DNA from: Apilactobacillus zhangqiuensis
GTDB lineage: Bacteria > Bacillota > Bacilli > Lactobacillales > Lactobacillaceae
DNA: 64,000 nucleotides
Direction of reading: 5' to 3'
NCBI RefSeq assembly: GCF_019656215.1
Contig: NZ_BPLK01000005.1
Coordinates: 62,001 to 126,000 of the forward strand
Position 1 is the first letter of the stretch. Each line of letters begins with the position of its first letter. Made by a program: the position numbers and the translations under genes. The notes under the pieces were generated by a model, which worked only from the letters and a program-made list of their open reading frames with translations, had not been told where the DNA came from and made no database searches. Positions 41,173 through 48,021 of the stretch are shown in pieces.

Positions 41173-41763
41173 ATGGATGCAAAGAAAATTGATGAATTAA
41201 TCGCCACTTCCACCAATCCAGAAAAGATGAGAATTATCGTCGACCAACTACACGCTTGTGGTTTTGGCGATGCTTTCATGACTGGACGCGAATTAAAGCA
41301 ACTACCCGATTTAATCCAAGATGACGAAACAATTAAGTTTGCCACTAGCGGAAACTACGATGCAACTGCTAGTTCAGTATTAATAGTAGTAACTGATAAG
41401 AGAGTACTTTTAGAAAACAAAAAGTTATTCTTTGGATCACAAAATACAGAAATTCCATTAAATCAAATCAATGATATTTCATATAATTCAGGCATGATGT
41501 TTGCATCCCTTACCCTAATCAGTGGTTCAAAGGAACACAAGATGTCGATAATCGAAAAGAAATACATCGAAAAATTAGTACAAACAATCAGAGTCGAAGC
41601 CGAAAACGCTAAAAAACGTCAAGAATCATCTGACAATAATTCATCTAACGGAAATATTGATGATGAAATTGCACAATTGAAGAAACTAAAGTCATTAGTT
41701 GACGAAGGCATCATCACTGAAGAAGAGTTCGTAGCTAAGAAAAAGAAGGTCCTTGCCATCTAA
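41173..41763 (+). CDS. PH-like and SHOCT domain protein
   Basis: A 196-residue soluble protein. Residues ~40-135 form a bacterial PH-like domain (SVLIVVTDKRVLLENKKLFF, NTEIPLNQINDISY). A Ser/Asn linker follows, and residues ~163-196 are a SHOCT motif (IAQLKKLKSLVDEGIITEEEF). SHOCT is a short oligomerisation motif often found in mobile-element or stress proteins; no enzymatic role is predicted. The ATG at 41173 has AAGGAG upstream. A longer frame starting at 41050 runs through the palindrome and promoter and is rejected. Confidence 0.83.
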   Translation: MDAKKIDELIATSTNPEKMRIIVDQLHACGFGDAFMTGRELKQLPDLIQDDETIKFATSGNYDATASSVLIVVTDKRVLLENKKLFFGSQNTEIPLNQINDISYNSGMMFASLTLISGSKEHKMSIIEKKYIEKLVQTIRVEAENAKKRQESSDNNSSNGNIDDEIAQLKKLKSLVDEGIITEEEFVAKKKKVLAI

Positions 41764-41765
41764 AA

Positions 41766-41791
41766 AAGACATCCCTAACAGGATGTCTTCT
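41766..41791 (+). terminator. Intrinsic terminator, weak T-tract
   Basis: AAGACATCC / GGATGTCTT hairpin followed by CTCATTT. Confidence 0.7.
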
Positions 41792-41823
41792 CATTTATAC
41801 AAATGTGTAATTTTTAGGCATTA

Positions 41824-41850
41824 TGCTATACTTATTTTCATATAAGTATA
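41824..41850 (+). promoter_or_regulatory. Extended -10 promoter under a 9-bp-arm palindrome
   Basis: TGCTATACT (extended -10, TATACT at 41827-41832) lies in the palindrome TATACTTAT TTTCAT ATAAGTATA (41827-41850), so a repressor bound there would cover the start of transcription. Confidence 0.55.
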
Positions 41851-41863
41851 AGGAAGCGATAAT

Positions 41864-41938
41864 GTGAAGAAACTCATCAGTGCTTGTTTAGCAACCATGG
41901 TAGTATTTTCAACAGCATGTTCTTTTAATTATGATTGA
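41864..41938 (+). CDS. 24-residue lipoprotein signal mini-gene
   Basis: GTG start seven bases after AAGGAAG. It encodes a complete lipoprotein signal peptide: MKKLIS, a hydrophobic core with CLATMVVFS, and a lipobox FSTA-C at residues 16-19. Only SFNYD follows the cysteine before TGA. Either the gene lost its mature part, or it makes a five-residue lipopeptide and a hydrophobic signal fragment like enterococcal pheromones. It has a promoter and ends six bases before the convergent CAP gene's stop. Confidence 0.6.
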   Translation: MKKLISACLATMVVFSTACSFNYD

Positions 41939-41943
41939 TCTAT

Positions 41944-42510
41944 TTATTTAATTGCAATTTCAATGATTGTTTCGTATGGTGCTTGACCTAAATCATTATT
42001 GTAAGTATTGAAAGCATGTGATACACCAATCCCAATAGTCTTAGCATTCTTTTTCAAAAGAGCCTTTTTGTCAACATAGTTTAAATAGTATTGAGATGAA
42101 TTTTTGCTAGTGACTTTTGCACTCATTCTTTTGACGTCCCATGTTCTTGAATCTGCTTCTAAAATGCTCTTGGCATTTTTATACTTCATTTTCTTAGCAG
42201 TAACTTTAAAGTATCCGCGCATTTTCTTTGAGGTGATATGTCTATCGTATCCACCTAAAATGTACGCCATTTTTCCATCTGATACTCGTTGACCTAATTT
42301 TTCCAAAGATTTATTATATCGTAATTTACCTAAATGATGCTTACTACGATATTTGTTAACACGTTTTAGAACATCAGCTTTGACATCCTTAACAAAGTTC
42401 TTTGAAACACGATCTGTTTGAGATGCAGATACGTATGTAGTGCTAGATAATACTGGAACAAATAATAAAACTGCTGCAATGGCAGCAAAAACTAATTTTT
42501 TGAATTTCAT
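41944..42510 (-). CDS. Secreted CAP-domain protein
   Basis: A 188-residue exported protein with a Sec signal peptide (MKFKKLVFAAIAAVLLFVPV ... VSASQ, cut near residue 30). The mature part is a CAP/SCP-like domain: VLKRVNKYRSKHHLGKLRYN, then KLGQRVSDGKMAYILGGYDRHI, and a C-terminal TIGIGVSHAF strand. Bacterial CAP proteins of this kind are wall-associated, role unclear. A second CAP protein lies at 46845. Confidence 0.83.
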   Translation of the reverse strand: MKFKKLVFAAIAAVLLFVPVLSSTTYVSASQTDRVSKNFVKDVKADVLKRVNKYRSKHHLGKLRYNKSLEKLGQRVSDGKMAYILGGYDRHITSKKMRGYFKVTAKKMKYKNAKSILEADSRTWDVKRMSAKVTSKNSSQYYLNYVDKKALLKKNAKTIGIGVSHAFNTYNNDLGQAPYETIIEIAIK

Positions 42511-42641
42511 CTTCCTATCTCCCTCTTTTCAAAAATTCAACTAATTATACCACTAAAAGTAATAATTCTATTAAATTTATATCATAAGCTTATTATTTTT
42601 GTGTAATAATAGAAGTATACTTTTATGAGGAGATGCTTGCC

Positions 42642-43103
42642 ATGATAGACCAAAAAGAATCAAAGCCAAGTTCTTACAAAGAATATCTTTCTCACCTTAT
42701 TTACTACAGCAGTGAGCTTACAAGCACTTTGCTAAACGATTTAGATAATGAATTTGAATTCTACTACGCATACGATATCAAAGATTTAGATGATGAATTC
42801 GACACACATGATTTTGACACAGTATACAAAAGAGTCGCTGATGGTAAGTACGAAGAAATCAGCGATGCAGAATATAAAAAAGCAGCGTTTCGAATTTATG
42901 ACATCATCCCCAATTGCATCTATGACTGGATGGTCGACTTTTTCTTCTATGATAATGATGACGTTGAAGAATCAAATCAGGAGTTATTAAAGGAATTTCC
43001 CGAGATTAAGGAAGCCCATATGGAAAGATCATGGATGAATGAAGATTATGCTAGCATTCGCCAACATCATCTATTTGATATGAACGACTTTCCACAACTA
43101 TAA
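42642..43103 (+). CDS. Hypothetical acidic protein
   Basis: A 153-residue very acidic soluble protein (LNDLDNEFEFYYAYDIKDLD, FFFYDNDDVEESNQ) with no motif I recognise. The ATG at 42642 has GAGGAG nine bases upstream; an ATG at 42633 is directly against that site and is rejected. Own terminator. Confidence 0.7.
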   Translation: MIDQKESKPSSYKEYLSHLIYYSSELTSTLLNDLDNEFEFYYAYDIKDLDDEFDTHDFDTVYKRVADGKYEEISDAEYKKAAFRIYDIIPNCIYDWMVDFFFYDNDDVEESNQELLKEFPEIKEAHMERSWMNEDYASIRQHHLFDMNDFPQL

Positions 43104-43131
43104 AAAAGAAGCCATTATGGCTTCTTTTTAT
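43103..43131 (+). terminator. Intrinsic terminator
   Basis: AAAAAAGAAGCC ATTAT GGCTTCTTTTT after the acidic protein gene. Confidence 0.85.
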
Positions 43132-43290
43132 TATATTAACGACATGGTTAGAAAAGTCATCATTCTTCTGTTCAATCAGTAATAAATCGACGTTTTTCAT
43201 AGTTAAATTCTTTCTTTTTTTTAATATTTAAATGCTACTATTATCAAGAATTTTATGATAACTGATATTGATAGAAGGAAGGGAAAAACG

Positions 43291-43623
43291 ATTCGTAGAG
43301 ATGTTGTTACAGGTGGGTTTCAATTCATCGAATCATTTATTAACCTATTCATATTTACATACATAGCTTTACCATTAATTATAGGTGAAAATACCAACCA
43401 ACAGAGTATTCTTTTGGGGGTATTAATCATCTTTATCAACCTATTCCAGGTTATCTTTACATTCATTTCTGCCAGTAAGAAGAGACTTTTATCAGCATCA
43501 TTCATTATCTTATTGATTGAAATTTTTATAATCGGACTAGGTAGTCATTTTCAGTTTGACAGAACCCTTATCATATCACTATCAACAATTGTCTTAGCAA
43601 TTCAGATAATGCTGTTCGACTAA
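43291..43623 (+). CDS. Hypothetical membrane protein, probable ATT start
   Basis: A four-helix membrane protein (segments about ESFINLFIFTYIALPLIIG, LLGVLIIFINLFQVIFTFI, SASFIILLIEIFIIGLG, LIISLSTIVLAIQIML). A strong site AGGAAGG at 43276-43282 has no ATG, GTG or TTG behind it; the codon at the right spacing (8 bases) is ATT at 43291, giving about 110 residues. The only in-frame ATG (43255) has no ribosome site and would put the site inside the gene. Function unknown; start uncertain. Confidence 0.55.
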   Translation: MRRDVVTGGFQFIESFINLFIFTYIALPLIIGENTNQQSILLGVLIIFINLFQVIFTFISASKKRLLSASFIILLIEIFIIGLGSHFQFDRTLIISLSTIVLAIQIMLFD

Positions 43624-43650
43624 AAAAGAGCCATTATGGCTCTTTTTTAA
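43623..43650. terminator. Bidirectional terminator
   Basis: AAAAAAGAGCC ATTAT GGCTCTTTTTT between the membrane protein gene and the convergent histidine phosphatase gene. Confidence 0.88.
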
Positions 43651-44258
43651 TACATTCGGTTAAAATAATCCACGTAATATTGATTATTCTTTAGTCTAAT
43701 CTTTGTAACAGATGTGTTATCCGGTTCGATCACAGACATTGGATTATCTTGTTGTTTTAAAGCCATCAACATCGCTGCTTTCACCGTAAAGCCATGCGAT
43801 ACCAAAACGAATTTACCGTCTGGATTCTTTTCAGAAATTTCTTCCATGAACTCGCTGACGCGCTTTTCAACGTGTTCAAAGGTTTCCCCATCGGCCAAAG
43901 AAGCGTAGCTAGGCAACACATCCTTTAGTTCTTCATCGAAGACTTCCGGATATGTCTTCATCAATTCTGCATTGGATTGTCCATCCCACTTTCCATATGA
44001 AATTTCTAGCAAGCGTTCGTCTTTTTCGATTGGCAAACCAACGCCATAGTTTAAATAATCCGCAGTATCTTTGGTTCTTTGTAGCGGACTGACATAGATT
44101 TTATCAGCAAAACTAATGTCAAAATGATCATGTAGATGCTTAGCTTGTTGCTTGCCTAGCTCAGATAAATAGGTGATCTCGGAGTTAATCGTTCCCTGCT
44201 TTAACCCCTGTTGATTGGCGAATGTTTTACCATGGCGAACAAAATAAAACTCAGTCAA
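43647..44258 (-). CDS. Histidine phosphatase (phosphoglycerate mutase-like)
   Basis: A 203-residue branch-1 histidine phosphatase. The phosphohistidine is H9 in FVRHGKT; R61 (SPLQRTKDTA), E85 (LLEISYGKWDG) and H155 (LVSHGFT) complete the active site. Too short and divergent for glycolytic PGM, so a phosphatase of a small phosphoester. It is divergent from serCA; since no serB is in that operon, metal-independent phosphoserine phosphatase is one possibility (such enzymes belong to this family). Not provable here. Confidence 0.87.
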   Translation of the reverse strand: MTEFYFVRHGKTFANQQGLKQGTINSEITYLSELGKQQAKHLHDHFDISFADKIYVSPLQRTKDTADYLNYGVGLPIEKDERLLEISYGKWDGQSNAELMKTYPEVFDEELKDVLPSYASLADGETFEHVEKRVSEFMEEISEKNPDGKFVLVSHGFTVKAAMLMALKQQDNPMSVIEPDNTSVTKIRLKNNQYYVDYFNRMY

Positions 44259-44314
44259 AATAAAACTCTCCTTTCAAAGAAACACGTATATTTTGATTTA
44301 TTATAACATTTTCG

Positions 44315-44343
44315 TTTGCAAATTATTATATGTGTGTTAGAAT
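44315..44343 (+). promoter_or_regulatory. Promoter of the serC-serA leader
   Basis: TTTGCA / TTGCAA (44315-44321) and TAGAAT (44338-44343), spacer 16-17, with a TG one base before the -10 box (extended -10). Transcription would begin near 44350, just before the leader peptide's ribosome site. Confidence 0.65.
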
Positions 44344-44374
44344 TTGATTAAATTAAAGGAGGGGGTAATTAAAA

Positions 44375-44440
44375 ATGTTAAGAAATACAAATATTAATAA
44401 TTTAATTGTCTCTTCCTGGTCTACACATCCATTTATGTAG
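44375..44440 (+). CDS. Serine-codon leader peptide of the serCA attenuator
   Basis: A 21-codon frame with a very strong ribosome site (AAAGGAGGGGG at 44356-44366) and ATG at 44375: MLRNTNINNLIV, then Ser-Ser-Trp-Ser (codons TCT TCC TGG TCT at 44411-44422), THPFM, TAG. Three of four consecutive codons are serine, directly in front of serine biosynthesis genes. The serine codons are the TCT/TCC pair, whereas TCA is common in neighbouring genes. It overlaps the pairing segments described under the attenuator. Best read as the sensing peptide of ribosome-mediated attenuation. Confidence 0.85.
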   Translation: MLRNTNINNLIVSSWSTHPFM

Positions 44441-44554
44441 GCCTATTTATACGAATCTTGTGCCCTGCATAGATGGTTAACTTTTTGTGGGGTCTAAAAG
44501 ACAATACACTTGAACTAGTGGCCCCACAGAACTGTCTCTGTGGGGCTTTTTTTA
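44408..44554 (+). promoter_or_regulatory. Transcription attenuator of serC-serA
   Basis: Segments: 1 = 44408-44427 (contains the Ser codons); hairpin A:B = 44429-44441 with 44463-44476 (13 bp, two G-U); 2 = 44486-44502 (TGTGGGGTC, then TAAAAGAC); 3 = 44520-44528 (GGCCCCACA); 4 = 44539-44547. Pairs 3:4 form the terminator, 2:3 (9 bp) the antiterminator, and 1:2 (interrupted: GTCT/AGAC, TGG/CTA, CT/GG, CACA/TGTG) encloses A:B and would hide segment 2. A ribosome stalled on Ser codons would break 1:2, free segment 2 and permit antitermination. No T-box core is present. Confidence 0.78.
44522..44554 (+). terminator. Leader terminator before serC
   Basis: CCCCACAGA ACTGTC TCTGTGGGG followed by seven or more T; a strong stem 31 bases before the serC start, so meaningful only as a conditional terminator. 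Confidence 0.93.
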
Positions 44555-44585
44555 TTCGTTTAATCTATTTTTGGGAGTGAGAATT

Positions 44586-45656
44586 GTGACTGTATATAAT
44601 TTTTCAGCTGGTCCAGCAGTAATGCCGAAACCAGTTATTGATCAGATTCAACGTGAGATGCCTTCGTTTAACGATAGTGGCATGAGTATTTTGGAAATTT
44701 CACACCGCAGCACCCTGTTTGAAAATGTATTAAATGACGCCAAGCAAAACATCAAGGAGTTAATGAATATCCCTGATAACTATCATATTCTTTTTTGCCA
44801 AGGCGGTGGAACCGGACAGTTTGCGGCCGTTCCCTTAAATTTAGCTAACCACAGTGAAAACATTGCCTTTCTAGATAGTGGACATTGGAATCAGAAAGCC
44901 TATCAGGAAGCAGAACAACTAGGATATGGCATCGACGTCATCAAATATGATGGACAGCTTCCCTACCCAGATAATAATTTTAACGAAAAAATTTATGACT
45001 ATTTGCATGTAACCATCAACAACACGATTGAAGGCTCTACATACCACCCCAATCATTTACCAAACGTCAAAGACATTCCCTTAGTTGGTGACATGTCATC
45101 CAACTTCATGGCTGAACAATATGATGTTAACGACTTTGGTCTTATCTTTGCGGGTGCGCAAAAGAACTTGGCTCCGGCTGGTCTAACTATCGTTATCGTT
45201 AGAGACGATTTAATCAATCCAGCTAAACATATTCCGACCATTCTAAATTACGAAGCATACGCCAAGAAAAATTCCATGTTCAACACCCCACCGGTATTTC
45301 CAATCTACGCAGCTAAGCTAACCACTCAATGGTTATTGGACAACGGTGGGATTGCCGAAATGGAAAAAAGAGATATTCAAAAGAGCAGTATGTTATATGA
45401 CTACCTTGATCAATCAAAACTATTCCATAACAACGTTAAAAAAGAAGAACGCTCATACACCAACATCGTCTTTACTACCAACGACGATGAATTAGATGCA
45501 CAATTCGTCGACTTTGCGGCCAACCACGACTTAGTCAGTCTAAAAGGTCATAGAAGCATCGGTGGACTTCGTGCCAGTCTATACAACGCAATGCCTGTTG
45601 AAGGTGTTGAAAAACTAATTGATGTCCTAACTAAATTCGAACAAACTCGGGGGTAA
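44586..45656 (+). CDS. serC: Phosphoserine aminotransferase
   Basis: A 356-residue class V PLP aminotransferase making phosphoserine from 3-phosphohydroxypyruvate. Marks: YNFSAGPAVMPKPV, EISHRS, FCQGGGTGQFA, VGDMSSNF and PLP lysine K193 in FAGAQKNLAPAGL. Start is GTG at 44586, eight bases after GGGAG; upstream codons in frame lie in the ribosome site. Followed after six bases by serA. Expression appears governed by the attenuator. Confidence 0.96.
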   Translation: MTVYNFSAGPAVMPKPVIDQIQREMPSFNDSGMSILEISHRSTLFENVLNDAKQNIKELMNIPDNYHILFCQGGGTGQFAAVPLNLANHSENIAFLDSGHWNQKAYQEAEQLGYGIDVIKYDGQLPYPDNNFNEKIYDYLHVTINNTIEGSTYHPNHLPNVKDIPLVGDMSSNFMAEQYDVNDFGLIFAGAQKNLAPAGLTIVIVRDDLINPAKHIPTILNYEAYAKKNSMFNTPPVFPIYAAKLTTQWLLDNGGIAEMEKRDIQKSSMLYDYLDQSKLFHNNVKKEERSYTNIVFTTNDDELDAQFVDFAANHDLVSLKGHRSIGGLRASLYNAMPVEGVEKLIDVLTKFEQTRG

Positions 45657-45661
45657 TAATT

Positions 45662-46819
45662 ATGTATAAAGTTAAAACTTTTAATGCCATTTCACAGGAT
45701 GGTTTAGACAAATTCAGTGATAAATACCAGATCAACCAAAGCGACAATCCAGACGCTTACCTAATCAGATCAGCAAACATGTTAGATGCTGACTTTCCAG
45801 AAAAACTAAAGGTAATTGTTAGAGCCGGTGCTGGTTTTAATAACCTACCTATCGATAGATTATCAGAATTAGGCATCGCCGCATTCAACACTCCCGGAAG
45901 TAACGCTAATGCGGTCAAGGAAGTTGTATTATCAATGATTATCGCATCTGTTCGTCACCTTTTCCCCTTGGCTAATTTCTCAGCTAACAACTTACACGCT
46001 GACATCTCAAAGATGAAGAAAATTGATCCTCGCTTCAAGGGAACTGAAATCAGGGATAAGACGCTAGCTGTAATTGGTTTAGGCCATGTCGGTTCACTAG
46101 TGGCCAATGCCGCCAACGACTTAGGCATGGACGTTGTCGGATATGACCCCTACCTATCAGCAAACGCTGCCTGGCGAATCGAAAGTGATATCACTCGCGC
46201 CAACACCCTAGAAGATGCCATTAAGGATGCCGATATCGTCACTGTCCACGTGCCAAAGAACGAAGAAACAACCGACCTAATCGATGAGAAAGCTATTAAA
46301 AAAATGAAGTCAGGCGTAAGCATTCTAAACTATGCTCGTCTAGGTATCGTTAACAACCAAGCTGTTGTTGATGCTTTAGACGCCGGCAAAGTTGCATCAT
46401 ATATCACCGACTTTGGTGACGATGTCTTAATTAACCGTGAAGATGTCGTTATCACCCCGCACATCGGTGGATCAACTGTCGAAGCCGAGGGCAACGGAGC
46501 AGTTAGAGGGGCTAAAATTATCCAACGCTACTTAGAAACTGGTAACCTATCACAATCATTGAATCTACCAAACATGAACGTTTCAATGCACTCACCATAC
46601 CGAATTACCTTAATTCATAAGAATATTCCTAACATGGTTGGTCAAATTGCCACTAAGGCGGCCGAAAACAACTTTAACATCAACCAAATGAGTAATGGTG
46701 CTAAAGGAGAAACGGCCTACACTATGGTAGACTTCTGTGACGAACCAACTGAGCAATTATTAAACGATTTACGAGCAATCAACGAAGTTATTCGCGTTCG
46801 TGTTATCAAGCGCAAATAA
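45662..46819 (+). CDS. serA: D-3-phosphoglycerate dehydrogenase
   Basis: A 385-residue dehydrogenase starting the serine pathway. NAD loop VIGLGHVGSLVA, catalytic Arg in LNYARLGIVN, catalytic His in ITPHIGGST, and a C-terminal ACT domain (about residues 315-385, RITLIHKNIPNMVGQ) that usually binds serine for feedback inhibition. So the pathway looks controlled both at enzyme and, via the leader, at transcription level. No serB follows. Confidence 0.95.
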   Translation: MYKVKTFNAISQDGLDKFSDKYQINQSDNPDAYLIRSANMLDADFPEKLKVIVRAGAGFNNLPIDRLSELGIAAFNTPGSNANAVKEVVLSMIIASVRHLFPLANFSANNLHADISKMKKIDPRFKGTEIRDKTLAVIGLGHVGSLVANAANDLGMDVVGYDPYLSANAAWRIESDITRANTLEDAIKDADIVTVHVPKNEETTDLIDEKAIKKMKSGVSILNYARLGIVNNQAVVDALDAGKVASYITDFGDDVLINREDVVITPHIGGSTVEAEGNGAVRGAKIIQRYLETGNLSQSLNLPNMNVSMHSPYRITLIHKNIPNMVGQIATKAAENNFNINQMSNGAKGETAYTMVDFCDEPTEQLLNDLRAINEVIRVRVIKRK

Positions 46820-46849
46820 AAAGGAAGCCTTTAAGGCTTCCTTTTTATT
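46820..46849. terminator. Bidirectional terminator
   Basis: AAAAAGGAAGCC TTTAA GGCTTCCTTTTT between serA and the convergent CAP-domain gene. Confidence 0.9.
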
Positions 46850-47753
46850 TGTAGTTAGTATCGGCTGATAGGATAACGATGTTTACTTGCACAGTAATTT
46901 TGGTTCTAATCACTCTTAGTCCGATTCCGTAGTATCTTAACCCATTTGCTTCATTACCTAGTAATTGAGTCTTGTGACCATCACCAGAAGCACCATCATT
47001 AGTAATCATTTCGTTAAAGTAGTTAACGTAATCTGAAATGCGATAGTAATTCTTATCCAATGTGGCGTAACCGTTTGATTCGTATATATCGTTTTGGTTC
47101 TTAACAATTCCCATTCTTTGACCATCTAAAATGGCTGCTTCTTGAAGATGACGCTTACCATTTCTGGTTATGTAATGAGATGCTTCCCCCATTGTTGGAT
47201 CAACGTAGTTGGCACGTTCTTGAGCCACCTTGTCTAAGCCACGACTTAAAATCCATTTACCATTGCTAGTTTTCCTTCTTCGACTTTGCACGAAGTTAAC
47301 AAACTTAGTTCTGATTCTGCTCTTAATTTGAGCATCAGTTAATTGAGTTAATTCTCGATTGTCTAATTTGACTGAATCATTAATACGCGGTGAAAGTTGG
47401 TGTGATGATTTGTTAGTAATCTTTCTCTTTACCACATATAAATCAGCTGATTTTACCCAACCCGATTTCTTACCATTCTTGCTTTCGACTAATTTGTATG
47501 TAGTCTTCTTCACCTTAGCGGATTTCTTTTCAAATAGTGCATCTTTCCCGAAGTATTTTTTAGCGGATTTAGTTTTAATCTTTTTAATTTTTTGTGTGTC
47601 GTATAAGCTGGCATCTTTTTTCAAACTAACTTGTGTATTACCAGATAAATTAGTTTCAGCTTTAGCATGCTGTGTACTGGCCATCATCAAACCGGTTGAA
47701 ACGATTCCTGCGACCAATGTGGTTTTTAAAATTTTCTTCAGCAGCACTTTCAT
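46845..47753 (-). CDS. Secreted SH3-like and CAP-domain protein
   Basis: A 302-residue exported protein with a Sec signal peptide (MKVLLKKILKTTLVAGIVST ... AKA, cleavage near residue 32). Residues ~35-110 are a basic SH3-like wall-binding stretch (KKDASLYDTQKIKKIK, KSGWVKSADLYVVK). The C-terminal ~160 residues are a CAP domain with RANYVDPTMGEASHYIT, the loop GASGDGHKTQLLG and a final YYGIGLRVI strand. Probably wall-attached; function unknown. TATAAT at 47808-47803 on the minus strand is its likely -10 box. Confidence 0.83.
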   Translation of the reverse strand: MKVLLKKILKTTLVAGIVSTGLMMASTQHAKAETNLSGNTQVSLKKDASLYDTQKIKKIKTKSAKKYFGKDALFEKKSAKVKKTTYKLVESKNGKKSGWVKSADLYVVKRKITNKSSHQLSPRINDSVKLDNRELTQLTDAQIKSRIRTKFVNFVQSRRRKTSNGKWILSRGLDKVAQERANYVDPTMGEASHYITRNGKRHLQEAAILDGQRMGIVKNQNDIYESNGYATLDKNYYRISDYVNYFNEMITNDGASGDGHKTQLLGNEANGLRYYGIGLRVIRTKITVQVNIVILSADTNYK

Positions 47754-47991
47754 TTTTACCTCTCTTGTTAATTGTTAATTTTTTCTTAAGATAACAAAAA
47801 AGATTATATAATGTTTTATAAAATTAAGAAAGGTATAAGTGGGTTAATTTTATATTAATGAAATTACGTATTTTTGAACTATCATTACAATAACCTTAGT
47901 ATAAATAACATTTTAATAATAGTTACTATTATTTTTATACATTTTTCTAATGGAGGAGTTTAAAGTTTTTTATGATTTTTGTGTAAAAAAA

Positions 47992-48010
47992 ACACCGCCT
48001 ATGGCGATGT
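47992..48010 (-). terminator. Intrinsic terminator of the GH25 gene
   Basis: ACATCGCC / GGCGGTGT hairpin (one G-U) and T-run on the minus strand. Confidence 0.8.
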
Positions 48011-48021
48011 CTTTCTCTTTA

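Noticed and set aside
44429-44554. T-box riboswitch before serC
   Set aside because: No AGGGTGGNACCGCG-type core and no Stem I features; the terminator is preceded by a translated leader with Ser codons.
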